A stretch of 64,000 bases of DNA from Microbacterium sp. nov. GSS16 (GCF_028198145.1 NZ_CP116338.1:1550001-1614000), one strand, 5' to 3'. Positions 1-7,934 are shown, counted from the first letter of the stretch. The notes: a model not told the origin generated them from the letters alone. A program made the numbers and translations.

Positions 1-105
1 CAGGCACTTGCGTGCCGCGTCTACACAACGGAGAACGGGTTCGCTGGGGCACCAACCACGTCCCAGATCGAACGGGCGATCCGAGCATTGCCCGAGCAGG
101 CGTAA
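1..105 (+). CDS. C-terminal end of an unrecognised protein (partial)
   Basis: The first frame is open from the window edge and ends in TAA at 103-105. It encodes 34 residues ending ERAIRALPEQA. The reading frame looks protein-like (an amphipathic helix at the end) but is too short to assign to a family. It lies just ahead of the broken SRAP gene. The rest of the gene is outside the window, so even its coding status is moderately uncertain. Confidence 0.4.
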   Translation, partial: QALACRVYTTENGFAGAPTTSQIERAIRALPEQA

Positions 106-177
106 CCGGCGGACACGATCATCACCTGGTCAACATGGAGCCCACCAAGCCGTGGTGCGAATACTGCCTCCCGAAAT

Positions 178-855
178 ACTGCTCTCCACCGACAGACCGA
201 CGAGCTCGTGCGGGAGTTCGTCGCGGAGGGCGGTGAGCCCGAAGACTGGTGGAAGTCGTGGAACGGCTCTTACTCGATCGCGCCGACCGACGATGCCCCG
301 ATCGTCCGCGACCGTGGCGAGGGGCGCATTCTGGAGCTCGTGCGCTGGGACTGGCAGAAGCCCGCCAACCGGCCCAAGGGCGCCCCTATCATCAACGCCC
401 GGATCGAGAAGCTCGCCACCGGGTTTTGGGCGCCCGCGTTCACCGCGGCGCGGTGCGTGGTTCCGATGCGCGGCTACTTCGAGTGGACAGGTGAGAAGGG
501 CGATAAGACCCCGCACTTCCTCCATGGCGACGGACTGCTCGCCGCAGCCGGCCTCACCTGGTCGATGGACGTGCACGGTGAACACGTGCGTTGCTTCGTC
601 GTCGTCACCCGCGAAGCACGCGACGCCAGTGGCGAGGTCCACGATCGGATGCCCGCTTTCCTTGACCCAGACGCTATGGAGGCGTGGTTGGAGCCCGAGA
701 AGCTCGACCGCGGCGGCCGCGAAGAGCTGCTCACCATCCTTGACGGCTCTTCCAAGGAAGTTGCCGCAACCATCCGGCAGTACGTCGTCGACCGGAAGGT
801 GAACAACTCACGAACCGTGGACACCGGGGATCCCGCGATCATCCAGCCGGCTTGA
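178..855 (+). pseudogene. SRAP domain (YedK/HMCES-type) gene, 5' end broken
   Basis: The SRAP family covalently captures abasic sites in single-stranded DNA through Cys2, exposed after removal of Met1. From 178 the frame reads TALHRQTDELVREF and continues through a normal SRAP body, including GYFEW (the conserved Glu) and VHDRMP (the conserved His). No MCGR start precedes it: the frame is open back to a TAA at 103-105 without an ATG, and the first GTG in the homologous part (208) would remove the N-terminus. Directly upstream, 158-171 and 172-187 are imperfect tandem copies of one short segment; removing one 16-base copy would fuse this frame to an ATG at 135. An intact paralogue lies at 53138-53791. 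The 3' end overlaps the convergent gene ending at 808. Probably inactive, unless a non-canonical start is used. Confidence 0.7.
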
Positions 856-1362
856 GCTTTCGGTCCCCACTTGAGAGTCATATCCCTCAGTGGTGTTGGC
901 AACTCCCACCGTCGCGCTGAACTCAGGGAGGAGGTCGCCGCGGGAGACCGCCTGTTCGAGTATGGCGACGACGTAGGCGCCATAGCTCATGTCAGCGACC
1001 CGTGCACACTCCTTAAGCAGCCCGCCGAACTCGATGGGCGGCCGCACCTGAATCGAGACGCGGTCATCAGTGACTTGGTTGCGCGTTATGTATCTCTCGG
1101 GGTTCCTAAGCGACGGCTTAGGCGCAAACTGAGGCATCCCGAAATGGCGTGCGAGGAGGGAGACTGCGTGCTCTCCTGCAGTCATGAAGTTCTGAGGCCC
1201 CTCGCGTCTGAGCAGAGCCGCCAGCTCGGCGCCGGGGCGGATCAGGATCGCATCGCGGGTCCCCTTGCTAGGGCGTCCGATGGTCGGTGCTTCTGCTTTA
1301 CATGCGACAGCGTCGGCATTACGCTTCGTCGCGCTATTCGCCGGTGCGCGAGCCATCGGCAT
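808..1362 (-). CDS. Hypothetical protein with two ribbon-helix-helix-like segments
   Basis: A 184-residue protein, not matched to a named family. After a basic, low-complexity N-terminus come two similar segments: one around DAILIRPGAELAALLRREG, the other around VSIQVRPPIEFGGLLKECA followed by MSYGAYVVAILEQAV. The second resembles the strand-helix-helix core of CopG/RHH-type DNA-binding proteins, which suggests a duplicated RHH fold and a regulatory or accessory DNA-binding role (inference). Its start (ATG 1362, or ATG 1356) lies inside the end of the upstream gene, implying translational coupling. The 3' end overlaps the convergent SRAP gene by 48 bases. Confidence 0.6.
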   Translation of the reverse strand: MPMARAPANSATKRNADAVACKAEAPTIGRPSKGTRDAILIRPGAELAALLRREGPQNFMTAGEHAVSLLARHFGMPQFAPKPSLRNPERYITRNQVTDDRVSIQVRPPIEFGGLLKECARVADMSYGAYVVAILEQAVSRGDLLPEFSATVGVANTTEGYDSQVGTESSSRLDDRGIPGVHGS

Positions 1363-1585
1363 CTCTGATGTTTGCTTCGATCTCTGCGAACGCCTGCGCT
1401 TGAGCAACGAAGACCGCAGCCACAGTGTCGCTGAAGTTGCTCTGATGCTCGGGTGGGAGTTCGTTCCAACTCGGTAGTTCCCCTTGGCTGGCGCGAGCCT
1501 GCCCGTCCACGAGATACCGGGCGGTGACGTCAATCAGTCTGACCCTGTGCGCGGGCCATTCTTGTCGCCATGAGTTGGTGGTCAT
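1334..1585 (-). CDS. Small hypothetical protein, 83 residues
   Basis: An 83-residue, mildly acidic soluble protein beginning MTTNSWRQEW. A good ribosome binding site (GAGAGGA) lies 7 bases before ATG 1585. It overlaps the start of the next gene (808-1362) by about 28 bases and follows the antitoxin-like gene by 27 bases, so the three probably form one minus-strand operon. No family is recognised. Its helical second half (AAVFVAQAQAFAEIEANI) would suit a small partner protein, but that is a guess. Confidence 0.6.
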   Translation of the reverse strand: MTTNSWRQEWPAHRVRLIDVTARYLVDGQARASQGELPSWNELPPEHQSNFSDTVAAVFVAQAQAFAEIEANIRDADGSRTGE

Positions 1586-1612
1586 TGCACAGTCCTCTCT
1601 ACAGCGGGATAG

Positions 1613-2194
1613 TTAGCGCAGGCCTGCGGACTCGATAATCTGCTTGACGTCGTCGAAGCTGCCCCCGTCAAGTAGCCAGGCGCGCGGCGTCTGTTTGGTA
1701 GCGGCGACCAGGCTCTGCTGACGCGTCTCCATGAAGGCCACGGTGCTGAGCCAACTCCAGCGACCGCCGACTGCCGCGATGAGTTCGGGGAGGTGCGGGA
1801 TCAGCCGCTCGGGATGACCGATGTCGAACTGGAAGACCGGGAATCTGAGGCTCTCCGCAATCGAGACCACGTAGAGCTCCCCACGCTGGACAGCCCCAAG
1901 AACCTCTGGATTCGATACGCCCAGGAAGGACGCGACTTGCGTGAGGGTCCAGGTGCCGTAAAGAGCGGATAGAAAGCTCTCCGCGCCGGCGAGAGCCAGG
2001 GAACCCCGAGCAACTCTGTCGCTGGTTTGAGTGACCTGGTCGGGCGTGAACGCGCTCGAGCTCAGCAGATACTCGACTTCAGCTGCCGTCAGCCGGGTGG
2101 GCGTGGGCATGGCGTTCAACGTCTCAGTGAGGGAGGCGACCAACCACTCCGGGCTGGCACTCAGTCGACAGATCGCACGGACGAGCCCACGCAC
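1613..2194 (-). CDS. MbcA/Xre-like antitoxin-type DNA-binding protein
   Basis: About 193 residues. The middle carries a helix-turn-helix of the type TLTQVASFLGVSNPEVLGAV, followed by GELYVVSIAESLRFPVFQF, an arrangement seen in actinobacterial antitoxins of the Xre/MbcA/ParS-like group. The C-terminus (RAWLLDGG near the end) resembles the toxin-binding domain of that group. Such proteins normally neutralise an adjacent RES-domain toxin, but no RES toxin lies next to it; the neighbours are two small genes of unknown function. The start is uncertain: GTG 2194 keeps a protein-like N-terminal helix, ATG 2110 would give 165 residues, and the frame is open to GTG 2293. Confidence 0.55.
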   Translation of the reverse strand: MRGLVRAICRLSASPEWLVASLTETLNAMPTPTRLTAAEVEYLLSSSAFTPDQVTQTSDRVARGSLALAGAESFLSALYGTWTLTQVASFLGVSNPEVLGAVQRGELYVVSIAESLRFPVFQFDIGHPERLIPHLPELIAAVGGRWSWLSTVAFMETRQQSLVAATKQTPRAWLLDGGSFDDVKQIIESAGLR

Positions 2195-2525
2195 GGACCT
2201 CGCCGACGGCCGCGTATTCCTCACCCGACTGGAATATTTTCGGTTCACTGGGTACACAGTAATTGCCCGACGGATCGTCTTTTGAGGTGTCACGGAATCG
2301 GTGCCGAGCGTTTCTGCAAGTTGGACTCATTCACGTGGAGATGTCACATCGTCGTCCATCGCGATTCAAAGGAGATCGTCACATTAGATGGCAACGTGAC
2401 GCTATTATTCGCGCGACTACGATCATGCTCGAGGGCGACGGCTCACTCCGTATCACGTCGGGGTGGGCGCACGATGACGGCGTCGCCGTCCAGATGTTCG
2501 ACGCCCCGGGTGTAGGTGAGGTCCC
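2195..2525. other. Intergenic stretch without a supported gene
   Basis: Comparatively AT-rich sequence between two minus-strand genes. It should contain the promoter of the antitoxin-like operon, but no clear promoter boxes or hairpins could be singled out. Short open frames on both strands show no protein-like character. Confidence 0.5.
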
Positions 2526-3404
2526 TCAGCGAGCAGTCGCGTATCGCTGCTCGACGAGGTCGATTGCCTCGTGCAGGGTGTTCCACGCCACATCAACCGC
2601 GCGCTGCGTCAGCCCGAGATCCGCACTGAACCGCGCGAGCAGGGTGCCCTTGGACGAACCGTCCCCGATCCGCTCCATCGATGAGTTGTTGACCGGCCCG
2701 CCGTAGGACGGATGGGATAGCCCGCTCAGCGATCGCCACGTACTCGCGGCATACTCGCCGGGAACCGCAATCCAGTCCGGCCCCGCAGCTACCGCACACA
2801 CCGCTCGCACCATATGCACCCAGGGGGCTTGACCCTTCTTCACTACCGAGTGGGAGATGGAGAAGGCGCCGGCGATCTCACGGATCTTGGCCACATCCCG
2901 CGCGTAGCGTTCAGAGATCGCCTTCTCTGCGCGGTCCAGCTCCTCGACGTCATACTCGCCCATAGCTTTCACAGTCTCGACCTCCTCCTTCTTGAGGTCA
3001 CGGCTGTGGATCGTGTCCGACCACCTCGTGCGCAGCATCCGGGTGATCCTGCCGTTGCGGTCGTCGGACTCGAGGAGCCACTTCACCAGCGCTGACGCCT
3101 CGAGGATGGATCGCAGGAGCGGGTAGTGTGCGAAGAGCGGCATCGACAGCCTGTCCGTCGGCAACAGCAGCCCGCACAGTGCTCGCATGTTGTCCGCCGC
3201 CATCAGCAGCGTCGCGTTCACGAGGTGACTACTCGTCATCCACGCCGTGGCCATGTCGTCGCCGGCCATGTCTGAGCCGAGCGCGGGCACGGTCGGCAGT
3301 TGCTCGTACCGGTCCAGCAAGAGCGGCGCCTGATCGATCCGCCTGCGGATCTCTGCGGCCTGCCGCAGCTCGTCTTCATCCGTCACCTCGAACGGCTCTG
3401 CCAT
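2526..3404 (-). CDS. Hypothetical protein, 292 residues
   Basis: A soluble, mainly helical protein that I do not recognise with confidence. The segment LLRSILEASALVKWLLES, followed by a charged helical stretch, recalls DUF5677-like proteins, but this is a weak resemblance. The start at ATG 3404 (MAEPFEVTDEDEL) is chosen because GAGGTGG lies 4-5 bases upstream; the frame is open further upstream, but that part looks non-coding. It is the most distal of the larger minus-strand island genes, about 290 bases after the Cys-knuckle protein gene and probably transcribed separately. Confidence 0.65.
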   Translation of the reverse strand: MAEPFEVTDEDELRQAAEIRRRIDQAPLLLDRYEQLPTVPALGSDMAGDDMATAWMTSSHLVNATLLMAADNMRALCGLLLPTDRLSMPLFAHYPLLRSILEASALVKWLLESDDRNGRITRMLRTRWSDTIHSRDLKKEEVETVKAMGEYDVEELDRAEKAISERYARDVAKIREIAGAFSISHSVVKKGQAPWVHMVRAVCAVAAGPDWIAVPGEYAASTWRSLSGLSHPSYGGPVNNSSMERIGDGSSKGTLLARFSADLGLTQRAVDVAWNTLHEAIDLVEQRYATAR

Positions 3405-3618
3405 ACCGCCACCTCGCTCTCGGCTCCACGGTAGACCGCGCTGCGTGGGCCGCGACGAACGAACCAATAGCCCTCGCCTAGGTTCGGCATCATGCCCGCG
3501 TGTCGCTACTGCCTGCCCGCTCGAGCGCTGGGAACGCGATCTCACCTGCAGCCTGTTCTTACTTCCCTGTCTGGCCCCTACCGACGTTAAGACCCCGTAT
3601 CCCCACTATCGAGGCGAA

Positions 3619-3636
3619 GCCTCCTATTTCGGAGGC
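3619..3636 (-). terminator. Small hairpin after the Cys-knuckle protein gene
   Basis: A perfect 6-bp inverted repeat (GCCTCC / GGAGGC) with a 6-base loop lies about 60 bases downstream of the stop codon at 3694. There is no U-tract, so it is only a weak terminator candidate. Confidence 0.3.
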
Positions 3637-3693
3637 GAGGACCGAAACGGCGAGTTGGCACTTCGAGCCCGACGGTCTGGGGGACAACGGCGT

Positions 3694-4608
3694 TCAGTCG
3701 TTGCCATAGTCGTAGTCGCCAGGATCGTAATCCCGATCAACGGTGAACTCTGTGTCAAGTCCCGCCTGCACCAGGAACTCATGGCGATCGAGTACCAGCC
3801 GGCAGTTGCTGCACCCAAAGTAGTCTGCGTGAACTGTCACGACTTCGACCGGTGAGCCCCAGGTTTCTTCCGGGTCTGGCCAGACGACTTCGGTGTCGCC
3901 CGACTCCTCTCCCTCGAGCACGCCCTCGTTGCCACACACCGGGCACATCGCCGACGTCGAATGAGACAACCACCCCGACGCGTCGAAAGGTCGACTCAAC
4001 TCGTCCCGAAGCGACGCCGACGTCGACGGGTTATCGCGCTGCTCGATGCGCTGGCGGGCTCGCTCAAGAAGCGCCTGAACATGCTCCTCAACATGAGTCT
4101 TGTGTTGCGAGAGGTAGGTTTCGACGCGAGGAAGCTCGGCGCTCCCGACGAGAGCATGCAAGTCTTGGTCGGCCGCGATGGTGAGAATAGCCGCCTGGTG
4201 CCAGTACTTCCCCCACCAGATCTCCTCGGGGTGCGGCGGGATCCCTGCGCCGCCGCCGTGCATATAGTCATTTCGAATCGCGCTGAACTGCGTTGCCTCC
4301 CTGCCGGAGAAAGGACGGAAGACGCGCTCAGCACGAGCCCACAGCGCCTTCGCTTGAATCGTCTGAACGCTCGCTCCATCGTGAGCGATAACGCCTAGCG
4401 TGGCGAGGACATGCTTTCCTTCGGCATCGGGCGGGATGATGAGTAGTGGGGACACCCTCGCGAGAGCCGCCTTCGCAAGGAACTCCAAAGCGGTGGTCGC
4501 CCAGAACACCCGCTCCCCAAAGTCACGTTCCTCATCCGAGGCCAGTGATCGTTTCGCGCAGAGGCGAGCCTTCGCCCACAGGTCATCGAATCCCGGGATA
4601 GCGGCCAT
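3694..4608 (-). CDS. Hypothetical protein with C-terminal Cys knuckles
   Basis: 304 residues. The N-terminal two thirds is helical (ERVFWATTALEFLAKAALA; later IRNDYMHGG, reminiscent of HEPN-like or other helical-bundle proteins, a weak hint only). The C-terminal third has CPVCGNEG and, about 45 residues on, CSNC, which could bind one zinc ion. A very acidic end (DRDYDPGDYDYGND) follows. The start at ATG 4608 is chosen because it overlaps the upstream gene's TGA as TGATG, a classic coupling arrangement; an ATG at 4620 is possible. Co-translation with the TauD-like gene suggests they act together. Confidence 0.65.
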   Translation of the reverse strand: MAAIPGFDDLWAKARLCAKRSLASDEERDFGERVFWATTALEFLAKAALARVSPLLIIPPDAEGKHVLATLGVIAHDGASVQTIQAKALWARAERVFRPFSGREATQFSAIRNDYMHGGGAGIPPHPEEIWWGKYWHQAAILTIAADQDLHALVGSAELPRVETYLSQHKTHVEEHVQALLERARQRIEQRDNPSTSASLRDELSRPFDASGWLSHSTSAMCPVCGNEGVLEGEESGDTEVVWPDPEETWGSPVEVVTVHADYFGCSNCRLVLDRHEFLVQAGLDTEFTVDRDYDPGDYDYGND

Positions 4609-5240
4609 CAGTATTCCCATCCTGTAGTCAACGCGATGCGGTGCACGCGCCGTGTCCTAGCGTCGACCGCTGCCGCACGACCATGCAACGTGAGGCGATT
4701 CGCAATCACCAAGACTTCGCCGGCCCGCGACCACTGGTGCGCCACCGCAGAGTTCGCGAGGGCCTTGAATTGGGATGCAGCTTCTCGCGCCTCATGATCC
4801 GTGGGAACCATGCACCCCGGGTCGTATCGCCAACGGCCGGAGTCATCGACGGCCCCAGCGTAGAACGCGTTCTTTCCGCCTCCAACACGAAAAACCCCGG
4901 AAAGCTGAGCAGGTGTCGGCTCCCCAGGCCGGCAGAGCATTGTGGGTGTTGGAGTTGGCTCGGTTGCCGAGAGGATGACGATATCGGGCATGCTACGGTG
5001 ATGCGCGCCGTCAGTGTGCAGGGGTTGGGCTTCTGATCCAACGAGAGCACTGAGCGAATTCGGGTGTGCGTCCGCTCTGTCAACTACGCGGAGAGTGCCC
5101 ACCGCCGGCTCGCCGGCACGAATCGGCACCGGAATCCAGTCGAGGCGCCTCGCATCGTCCAGTAGCCGTGATAGCTGCACCTGCCCCGATGTCCATCCCA
5201 GTTCGAGCGCCTCGTGCGCGAGTTCTTCGAGGTGTCTCAT
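4608..5240 (-). CDS. Small TauD/TfdA-like Fe(II)/2-oxoglutarate-dependent oxygenase
   Basis: 210 residues, shorter than typical TauD enzymes (about 280). The facial triad appears complete: H75 and D77 in PLHTDGAHH, and H186 in NRLTLHGRAA. The Arg residues at 198/201 (RRVHRIAL) sit where the 2-oxoglutarate-binding Arg is expected. The family hydroxylates or desaturates small molecules, amino acids or carrier-bound substrates using Fe(II), O2 and 2-oxoglutarate; no substrate can be deduced here. ATG 5240 is preferred over the open frame to 5279 because the protein-like sequence starts there (MRHLEELAHEALELG). The stop overlaps the next gene's ATG as TGATG. Confidence 0.7.
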   Translation of the reverse strand: MRHLEELAHEALELGWTSGQVQLSRLLDDARRLDWIPVPIRAGEPAVGTLRVVDRADAHPNSLSALVGSEAQPLHTDGAHHRSMPDIVILSATEPTPTPTMLCRPGEPTPAQLSGVFRVGGGKNAFYAGAVDDSGRWRYDPGCMVPTDHEAREAASQFKALANSAVAHQWSRAGEVLVIANRLTLHGRAAAVDARTRRVHRIALTTGWEY

Positions 5241-5334
5241 CGCGACGAGTGTGCCACATTCGCTCCGCAAGAGGGGCAAGCGGGGATACGGGGTTATCAG
5301 GCGACGACGGGCGGGGCCCCTCGCGCAGTCCGGT

Positions 5335-6159
5335 CTATCGGCCGGAATCGGCGATCAGCCTTCTGACAAACCTGTCGCTCTCTGCGGCGCTGGTCTGTCT
5401 CATCTTGAGCAACTTCTTGAGCCTTTTGGCGGAGCGGCGCTCGTACTTGTAGAGGAGGTCCGAGTTGGCCTTCGCCTGCTCGTAGTTGCTCATCATCTCT
5501 TCGAATGCTCTCCGCGCCTTATTCCGCAGGGATCCCGCTTCGTTGAGCGACTTTCGTATCTCGGCGCGCTCATTTTGAGTCAGTGGCGGATCCGAGTCGA
5601 GCCAGCTTCGCGCGGTGGCTTGGCGTCTTTCCGACTCACAGATGAACACAAGAAGCTTCGACGCTTCGAGAAGAGTTTCGTGGCGCGCGTTTCGCGCCTC
5701 CTCGTGATCACCTACGTACGTGCGGAGGTCAGCACGCATCTCTCGAATCAGCCGGTTCCCGGCCGACCATGGGTACGCGAACGGATCTCGGAGACCCCTG
5801 GGCGTGGTCGCTGCTGCAATCACGCGTGTCACCGGCAGATACGCGACCAGGAAGAACCCGTTAATGACTGCGATGATCGCAAGAAGCTTTGTGAAACGTG
5901 AACTCGTCCAATGCTCCCCACCCCAGGACACCCTCGAAAGAATCATCAGCGCTCGAACGAGGGCGTACGAGAGGAGGAACCAGGTTACGAAGAGCCACAG
6001 TGCCCACATCCACCGGTAAGAGCGGGATCGGATAGCGCGCTTCTTACCGAGCCGGCGCGCTACCAGCCTGGCTTCAAGGACGAGAGCGAGGGCGGCTACC
6101 GGGATGATTTGGGCAATTGCACCCCAGAAGGCGAGGTTCTCTTGGCTGATCGATCTCAC
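5335..6159 (-). CDS. Three-helix membrane protein with long helical cytoplasmic tail
   Basis: 274 residues. Three hydrophobic segments occupy roughly residues 10-30, 49-72 and 90-113, with basic loops (ARRLGKKRAIRSRSYR). The remaining 160 residues are charged and helical, with probable coiled coil around RNKARRAFEEMMSNYEQAKA and a basic end. No family is recognised. Start is GTG 6159, with no better alternative visible. It lies 252 bases downstream of the nucleotide cyclase on the same strand and could be its membrane effector, but it lacks any recognisable cyclic-nucleotide-binding or DUF5706 (PycTM) signature, so that link is inference. Confidence 0.65.
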   Translation of the reverse strand: MRSISQENLAFWGAIAQIIPVAALALVLEARLVARRLGKKRAIRSRSYRWMWALWLFVTWFLLSYALVRALMILSRVSWGGEHWTSSRFTKLLAIIAVINGFFLVAYLPVTRVIAAATTPRGLRDPFAYPWSAGNRLIREMRADLRTYVGDHEEARNARHETLLEASKLLVFICESERRQATARSWLDSDPPLTQNERAEIRKSLNEAGSLRNKARRAFEEMMSNYEQAKANSDLLYKYERRSAKRLKKLLKMRQTSAAESDRFVRRLIADSGR

Positions 6160-6411
6160 CTCGAGAGGCTATCGAACGGCGCCATGGCCACTGGAACCGC
6201 TCTCGAGGAGCCGATTGAATGCGGTGAGCCTGCACTCGCTGCCCGACCCTATGCCTGCTCCAACCGCTCAGGTGACGATGTTATGCCTCCGAAGCGACGA
6301 TGTTTGGCACTCCAAGTCTGTTGCGCTCCGGCGTCCTCTTCGCCGTGCCTAACCGACGTCCGAGAGCGGACGCGCCGAGTATCAAGCTGCAGATCCGCCC
6401 GTCAGGACCGG

Positions 6412-7428
6412 TCACTCGCTTACGCTTGCTGTCGCGCTTTCGACATCTTGGCCGCCAAGCGGAGGCGTGGCATCAAGCCCGTCGCCGTTTCCATTCTCGG
6501 GCTCCGTCTCGGCACCGTCCATTGACGTCTCGGATGCGTAGAGTTCCGCCATCGCGTCCTCGGGTACCGCAGTGAACTTCTCGTTGTCAGACGATGGCAG
6601 GTAGAGCGCGAATGGCCATGACTCATCGCTCGCGCAAGCATGGCAGAGGTCGATCACCTGGTCGCTGGTCAGCGGGCCTCCGCCGATCCCGGCCAGTGCT
6701 TTGTGGATTGGATCGCCCTGCTCGCGGTCGATGGCAAATACCGGGTATTCCCGGCCGTCCCACACTCCCTTCAGCAAGTGCGAGCCGTGGAACACGAAGT
6801 CCGACATGTAATGGATGTCTTCGCCCTGCCTGTGAGTGTCCGCGGTGCGAGCTGCGGCGGCCATGGCCCACGCGGTCTCGATGGACATCGTGAAGTAGCG
6901 ACGTGAAGACAGACCAAACAAGCGGAAACCGGTGTCGATGCTCGGCCCGAAGTAGTCGTAGAGATACTTGGTGTACGCGCGTGTGCCAGTCAGGGCTTGC
7001 TTGTTGAGGAGAACCACTGCGCCGTCGGAGTCCTCGATCTCAGGCTTGCGAGGGATCGTGGACTCACTGTCTGGCCCGGGGAAGGTTGCGATGAACGCTC
7101 CACCCTTCAGGGCCAGTCCCCGGTCGGAAAGAACCTGATCCTCGTACATAGCCATGGCTCGAAGCCACACCCTCACAGCGCGGCTCACGTCGGCCTCTGA
7201 GGCGATCTCAACCTCGAACACCAGCTCGTCGCCGACCGCTTTCCACAAGTGGAAGACGCTCTCGGTTGTCTCGTCGATCTCGCGGTTCGCCTCAGCGATC
7301 ATCTGGGGAAGCTCGCGATAGAAGCTCAGGAAGATCTTCTGCCAACCACGTGTCTTTTGCTTGAAGCTCGTGGAACCAACTAGATCACTCGACAGGAAGA
7401 GGACGGATCGAGCACCGCGCGCGCTCAA
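6412..7428 (-). CDS. Class III nucleotide cyclase, candidate Pycsar-like (PycC-like)
   Basis: 338 residues from a TTG start at 7428. The cyclase domain begins at once: VLFLSSDLVGSTSFKQK carries the first metal Asp (D15) and WKAVGDELVF the second (D67). LKGGAFIATFPGPD follows, and then DYFGPSIDTGFRLF supplies the Dxxx-R pair (D165, R169) that in class III cyclases contacts the base or ribose and triphosphate. All catalytic positions look intact. The C-terminal part (about residues 200-310) is family-specific, followed by an acidic low-complexity tail. The TTG overlaps the upstream peptidase's TGA (TTGA); a longer version from 7503 is possible. The GPxIDxGFRL style and the lone, small soluble architecture fit bacterial defence cyclases (Pycsar) better than housekeeping adenylate cyclases; this is inference. 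Confidence 0.75.
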   Translation of the reverse strand: MSARGARSVLFLSSDLVGSTSFKQKTRGWQKIFLSFYRELPQMIAEANREIDETTESVFHLWKAVGDELVFEVEIASEADVSRAVRVWLRAMAMYEDQVLSDRGLALKGGAFIATFPGPDSESTIPRKPEIEDSDGAVVLLNKQALTGTRAYTKYLYDYFGPSIDTGFRLFGLSSRRYFTMSIETAWAMAAAARTADTHRQGEDIHYMSDFVFHGSHLLKGVWDGREYPVFAIDREQGDPIHKALAGIGGGPLTSDQVIDLCHACASDESWPFALYLPSSDNEKFTAVPEDAMAELYASETSMDGAETEPENGNGDGLDATPPLGGQDVESATASVSE

Positions 7429-7934
7429 CTGCGAAGCCCCAGCACCTGGGCTCGCACCTGAGCGGCACTCGGGGAGACGTTGAAGACCTGTGCAATCGAC
7501 CACCAGTCTCCTGCGTGCTCGCGATATGCCGTGCGGAACGCCTCCTCCGGCATAAGGAGATGAGACGCAAATACATTCGCCTGGGTCTCTGCCCAGTTCC
7601 GCTGCCCACGTCCGAACGTCCGCATCCCGGTCGTCTTCGGATGTAAGTAGTGCAGGAAATAGTGGCCGAGCTCGTGTGCGATGGTGAAGCGGTCTCGTCG
7701 ACTCGAAGTGAACTGCGGAATATGGATCTCGAAGTTCCCGGGCTCGTAGACGGTCAGCGCTTCCCGATCAAACAACTCCGGAGACATAGTGACGCGTCCA
7801 CCTAGCGACGCCAGCAGCTTCTGAATGTCAGCGTGGCCGTTCGCGGAGTAGATCTCGTGATGGCGTCCAACGAGGTCGGCGTACTCGCCGATTGCCTTGT
7901 TGGAGAGCGGAGACGGCTCCGGAGTCCCGTTCAT
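7425..7934 (-). CDS. ImmA/IrrE-family metallopeptidase (COG2856)
   Basis: 169 residues. The zinc motif HELGH is at 87-91 (FTIAHELGHYFLH) and the third ligand, E116, is in AETQANVFASHLLMP, both hallmarks of the family. ImmA cleaves phage repressors in mobile elements, and IrrE/PprI cleaves the repressor DdrO. Here no Xre-type repressor gene is adjacent; instead the gene overlaps the nucleotide cyclase by 4 bases. ATG 7934 is chosen because GGGGGTG stands 5 bases upstream; a TTG at 7958 is the alternative. It is the first gene of the minus-strand cluster, starting 127 bases from the island's junction with the tad locus. Confidence 0.85.
   Translation of the reverse strand: MNGTPEPSPLSNKAIGEYADLVGRHHEIYSANGHADIQKLLASLGGRVTMSPELFDREALTVYEPGNFEIHIPQFTSSRRDRFTIAHELGHYFLHYLHPKTTGMRTFGRGQRNWAETQANVFASHLLMPEEAFRTAYREHAGDWWSIAQVFNVSPSAAQVRAQVLGLRS

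Noticed and set aside
5335..6159. Assigning the membrane protein as a PycTM (DUF5706) effector
   Set aside because: The helices are at the N-terminus and none of the short motifs expected for DUF5706 could be found, so it is described only as a possible effector.
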